Source: Epiperipatus broadwayi
Taxonomy: Eukaryota; Onychophora; Udeonychophora; Euonychophora; Peripatidae
Assembly: GCA_028023455.1 (NCBI GenBank)
Contig: JAQFVV010012971.1
Location: 64,001 to 128,000, forward strand
Length of the DNA: 64,000 bases
Reading direction: 5' to 3'
Below, in pieces: positions 60,914 to 64,000 of this stretch. The translations under genes were made by a program, and so were the position numbers. The notes below the pieces were generated by a model. It ran no database searches, was not told the origin of the DNA, and worked only from the letters and a program-made list of their open reading frames with translations. Position 1 is the stretch's first letter, and each line of letters opens with the position of its first letter.

Positions 60914-63000
60914 AATTAATGATACAACAAACTAGTCCACTCTCTATTACAAATTCAAATAAATTACATTTTCTACATTATCCCCAATATGCTTATTTAA
61001 ATTTCATTATTAAAAATCTTTCATCTGTTTAGCACAAGATTTTCACACAGAGAGATATTAGCCTGAAAGTCTTATATAACCTTTAAATTTTGTACCTGTA
61101 AATTTTCTACAAGTTAAGATATTGAATATCAATTTATTTTACCCTATAATTTAAATGATTTTTTTTTTCTTAACAATTAAAAACCAGATGATTGTTCTAG
61201 CAAGCTTAAAATTCTTCATTTTTTCTTTTAAATTTAAATTAAATAACCTTTAAAATTAATATATATATAACTTTTCTTGTTAATCATTTTAGATTAAGCA
61301 CTTCAGGAGGTTTTTTTTTTTTTAAAAAAAATTATTTAAACAAAATTTTTATGTTAAAATATAAAATAATATACAAAAAATACATATACATTTGTACAAT
61401 GTAAAAATAATATCTATAAAATATTACTCTAATAAAAACAATATTTTTACTATTGACTTCATGAGAACACTTATATAATCTAGTTCATATATAGAGAGAG
61501 TTTTTAATATAGTCCTAACATGACATATAAATACATGATATTATTTTCAAGCCCTTCTGTGTAGTTTAGTTTGCTACAAATTTCTATTTTTCTTTTTTTC
61601 TTTAATAGTAGTGAAGTTTTATAATATCATAGGAAACAAAAAATAAAATAAGAATCATTTCCAGTCCTGTTTTATATGTTAGATATGTCTACTAATTGGA
61701 TACTTGTTCCATTTGGTAAAAATTTGACTTTCTCTCCTGCATTGTATTGATTACTAGCACTTAGAATTAAACTATTATCTCTCTTTATAAATTTTGGGAA
61801 AACTAAAACTTCCTTTTACTTTATCATATTTAGTAGACTGCCATTAATGTAAGATTTTACAGTCATCATTTGCAAAGATGGAAAAATATAAAACTGGTTT
61901 ACCATTTTTTGAGATCACAAAGAAAATAGTTTTTACTCTATTTCCAATGCAATTTTTTATTAATTAACTTTTTTTATATTTTCTAATTATGTGCTCTCAT
62001 TTTTATCAGTTACTAAAATTTTTATTCAAAATTTTATTATTGAATATATCTGAGATAATTTTTTCTTTAAAGTACTTAATATGTTCAAGGCCAATCATTT
62101 CCTCTCTTATTTGAAACACCCTAGCAATAACTTTGTCCCACATTTGCAACATGCTATTTTTACAATTAATTTTTTTTAAATATCATATATTAATAATCTT
62201 CACATTATTTATTACAAATATAATCATACAAATGAAAGACATTCTAAAAGTTAATATTTGAACTTTGCAAAATAGAAAATAGAGCACTAAACTGAATTCT
62301 TAATAATATTAATGACTCTTTTCTTAACTGGATACTAATATTATTTATTCATAAGAACTATAGAATGAAAATTCTATTCCAATTTAAAAGAGAAATGAAT
62401 TTTAGTTTATTCAAAATAACACTTCATAATATTAAAATTTCACAAAAATTTCCTTCACTGATATTTATGAAAGAAATTATTTCTGCCAGTAAAAACAATT
62501 TCTGCTTTTATCATAACTACAGTTTTTATGATTTGTCTTTTTATAAACATAATAATTACAATCACATATTTTTTTATTTTAAAATAAATATTTTATAAAT
62601 ATGTTGCATAAATAAGCTTAAATATGACTGAAAATTACTACTTTTTTTTAAAACTAAGATAAAGGTATGTATAACAGACTGTGGTCTGAGCTAATTGTTG
62701 AGTACTGGTTCAATATGAAATGTGCAACTTGGATATCATAGACTTTTTCATGTGTCTTTGGTTCATATGTTTATGATTACATCCATACAGAAGGTCTTAA
62801 AAGTGGATAGAAACCAGTTTCTACCTTGTGTGAGAGGGAATGGTGTAGTGAAAATTACATTACAAAAGTATTATTCATTATTGGATAATTTTTAGTCTAA
62901 TGAATGACTAGTAAAATTATTAATATACTTTCATCAAGTGATTTGTGTCAAGGTTGTGAAAGCAACATATTTGACACTTATCAATAAAACTGTAGTGTAT
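60807..63000. other. AT-rich; (TA)n at 60861-60910
   Basis: A 50-base alternating TA/AT tract follows the second copy of the 44-mer. On the minus strand, 62155-62040 reads MLQMWDKVIARVFQIREEMI and on to EKIISDIFNN, and about 61900-61690 reads GKPVLYFSIFAND and later PNGTSIQLVDI, which may be decayed transposon coding. I cannot name the family. Confidence 0.4.
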
Positions 63001-63146
63001 ATATATATGAAAAAAAAAAAACAAGTTAAACTTGCTAATGCATGTATTTATGATCAATAGATGGTGTTTTACCAAAAACACCATCGAAGCGTATTTGTTT
63101 ACATAAACGTCAGAGTAAGCATTCACTACCTCTATCGTTAGTTCCA

Positions 63147-63191
63147 CCTTCAGATCATGATTTCAAGCTGATTTGCTATCATCAGTGAAGG
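63147..63191 (-). ncRNA. Hammerhead ribozyme motif, unit V1 (core intact)
   Basis: Minus strand: CCUUCA, CUGAUGA, AGC/GCU helix II, GAAA, two-pair helix III with CAUG loop, U16.1, C17, UGAAGG. The distal helix I is UUCC/GGAA. Confidence 0.85.
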
Positions 63192-63544
63192 ATAGGAATA
63201 AGAAACTAGATCTAAACACTAACTCTGAGCGTTTATGAAACAATTTCTATTCAGCTTGCAAGCGTGAATTTTTTAGACACATAATGTCTTCAAACTCAGC
63301 ATAGCAAGCCAGATAGCTATATGGGTCTGATATCAGTTCAGTATCACCACATAGTAGAAGCCTCTGCAGTATATATCATTGCAAGAAAACCTCAAAGGTA
63401 CATTTATGAAAAAAAAACAAGTTAAACTTGCTAATGCATGTATTTATGATCAATAGATGGTGTTTTACCAAAAACACCATCAAAGCATATGTTTGTTTAC
63501 ATAAACATCAGAGTAAGCATTCACTATCTCTATCATTAGTTCCA

Positions 63545-63591
63545 CCTACAGATCATGATTTCAAGCTGATTTGCTATCATTCAGTGAAGGA
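63545..63591 (-). ncRNA. Hammerhead motif, unit V2 (degenerate)
   Basis: One base is inserted in the core (CUGAAUGA) and one helix I pair is broken (UGUAGG). GAAA is intact. Confidence 0.7.
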
Positions 63592-63756
63592 TAGGAATAA
63601 GAAACTACTTCTAAACACTAACTCTGAGCATTTATGAAACAATTTCTATTCAGCTTGAAGACATTACATGTCTAAAAAATTCATGCTTGCAAGCTGAATA
63701 GAAATTGTTTCATAAATGCTCAGAGTTAGTGTTTAGATCTAGTTTCTTATTCCTAT

Positions 63757-63801
63757 CCTTCATTGATGATAGCAAATCAGCTTGAAATCATGATCTGAAG
63801 G
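63757..63801 (+). ncRNA. Hammerhead motif, unit V3 (C3 to U)
   Basis: CCUUCA 63757-63762, UUGAUGA (C3 changed), GAAA 63784-63787, UGAAGG 63796-63801. Otherwise the consensus fold. Confidence 0.75.
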
Positions 63802-64000
63802 TGGAACTAATGATAGAGATAGTGAATGCTTACTCTGATGTTTATGTAAACAAACATATGCTTTGACGGTGTTTTTGGTAAAATGCCATCTATTGATAAT
63901 AAATACATTGATCATAAATACAAGCGTTAGCAAGTTTAACTTGTTTTTTTTTTTTTTTTCATAAATGTACCTTTGAGGTTTTCTTGCAATGATATATATT

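Larger units (their letters stand above)
63001..64000. mobile_element. Second retrozyme-like array, runs off the window
   Basis: Units V1 (63007-63404), V2 (63405-63660) and inverted V3 (63661 to at least 64000). Related to the 25-kb array in length, order and hammerhead position but with many differences (subfamily). (TA)n precedes it. V1-V2 spacing is about 398 bp. No ORF. Confidence 0.8.

Noticed and set aside
60784-61032. 82-codon ORF with (IY)n
   Set aside because: Translated (TA)n microsatellite.
61690-62155. Named transposon protein on minus strand
   Set aside because: Protein-like pieces exist, but I cannot assign a family and frames are broken; noted only as possible decayed coding.

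Overview
This is a very AT-rich, repeat-filled stretch of an invertebrate animal genome. There is no operon structure, and no intact host gene can be recognised. The repeat content (Ty3/gypsy, RTE-type and other non-LTR elements, Penelope-like elements, tRNA-derived SINEs, piggyBac-like MITE, hammerhead-bearing tandem repeats) fits a bilaterian such as a mollusc or arthropod. I cannot separate these from the sequence alone. The window reads as intergenic or large-intron DNA. Two short candidate exons (36995-37051 and 53489-53706, both minus) are the only hints of host coding sequence.

Layout. 405-3460: internally deleted Ty3/gypsy element with two LTRs of unequal length. 4811-5490: diverged tandem duplication. 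8.1-13.7 kb: a short dispersed repeat, a long hairpin, a LINE 3' end, a tRNA-Gly SINE, a gypsy integrase relic and an inverted-repeat-bounded CpG-richer segment with a 96-codon ORF. 14.15-19.6 kb: a decayed RTE-type LINE split by a non-coding LTR element (15183-18718, LTRs of 1.4 kb, 4-bp target duplication) and holding two opposed SINEs. 21.2-23.4 kb: a 2.2-kb LTR-like element. 24.95-26.67 kb: an array of about 0.4-kb units in direct and inverted orientation. 27.5-28.75 kb: a LINE C-terminus with zf-RVT knuckle. 31.8-33.7 kb: antisense LINE with endonuclease and RT remnants. 39.8-44.8 kb: two 2-kb LTR-like elements head to head, one carrying a piggyBac-like MITE in a TTAA site. 44.9-46.2 kb: two Penelope-like 3' fragments head to head. 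46.6-49.6 kb: LINE and LTR remnants, a minisatellite and a LINE 3' end with clean target duplication. 55.96-58.33 kb: a second RTE-type LINE with a SINE inserted. 58.7-60.8 kb: another 2.1-kb LTR-like element. 63.0-64.0 kb: a second array related to the one at 25 kb, running off the window.

Main discovery. Every unit of the 25-kb and 63-kb arrays contains a hammerhead-ribozyme motif of 45-47 nt: a 6-bp helix I CCUUCA/UGAAGG, CUGAUGA core, short helix II, GAAA, very short helix III, and cleavage-site UC. Three of eight copies keep every core position and helix I. One helix I base pair is changed in compensated fashion in one unit, and a distal helix I extension covaries between the two arrays. 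This matches the architecture of animal retrozymes (non-autonomous, circular-RNA-producing retroelements). The Penelope-like fragments in the same window, which carry a hammerhead-like core in their 3' region, belong to the class proposed to supply their mobility. Secondary themes are nested insertion history readable to the base (RTE/LTR/SINE; LTR-like/MITE with empty sites elsewhere in the window) and CTCF-like motifs inside several repeat families.
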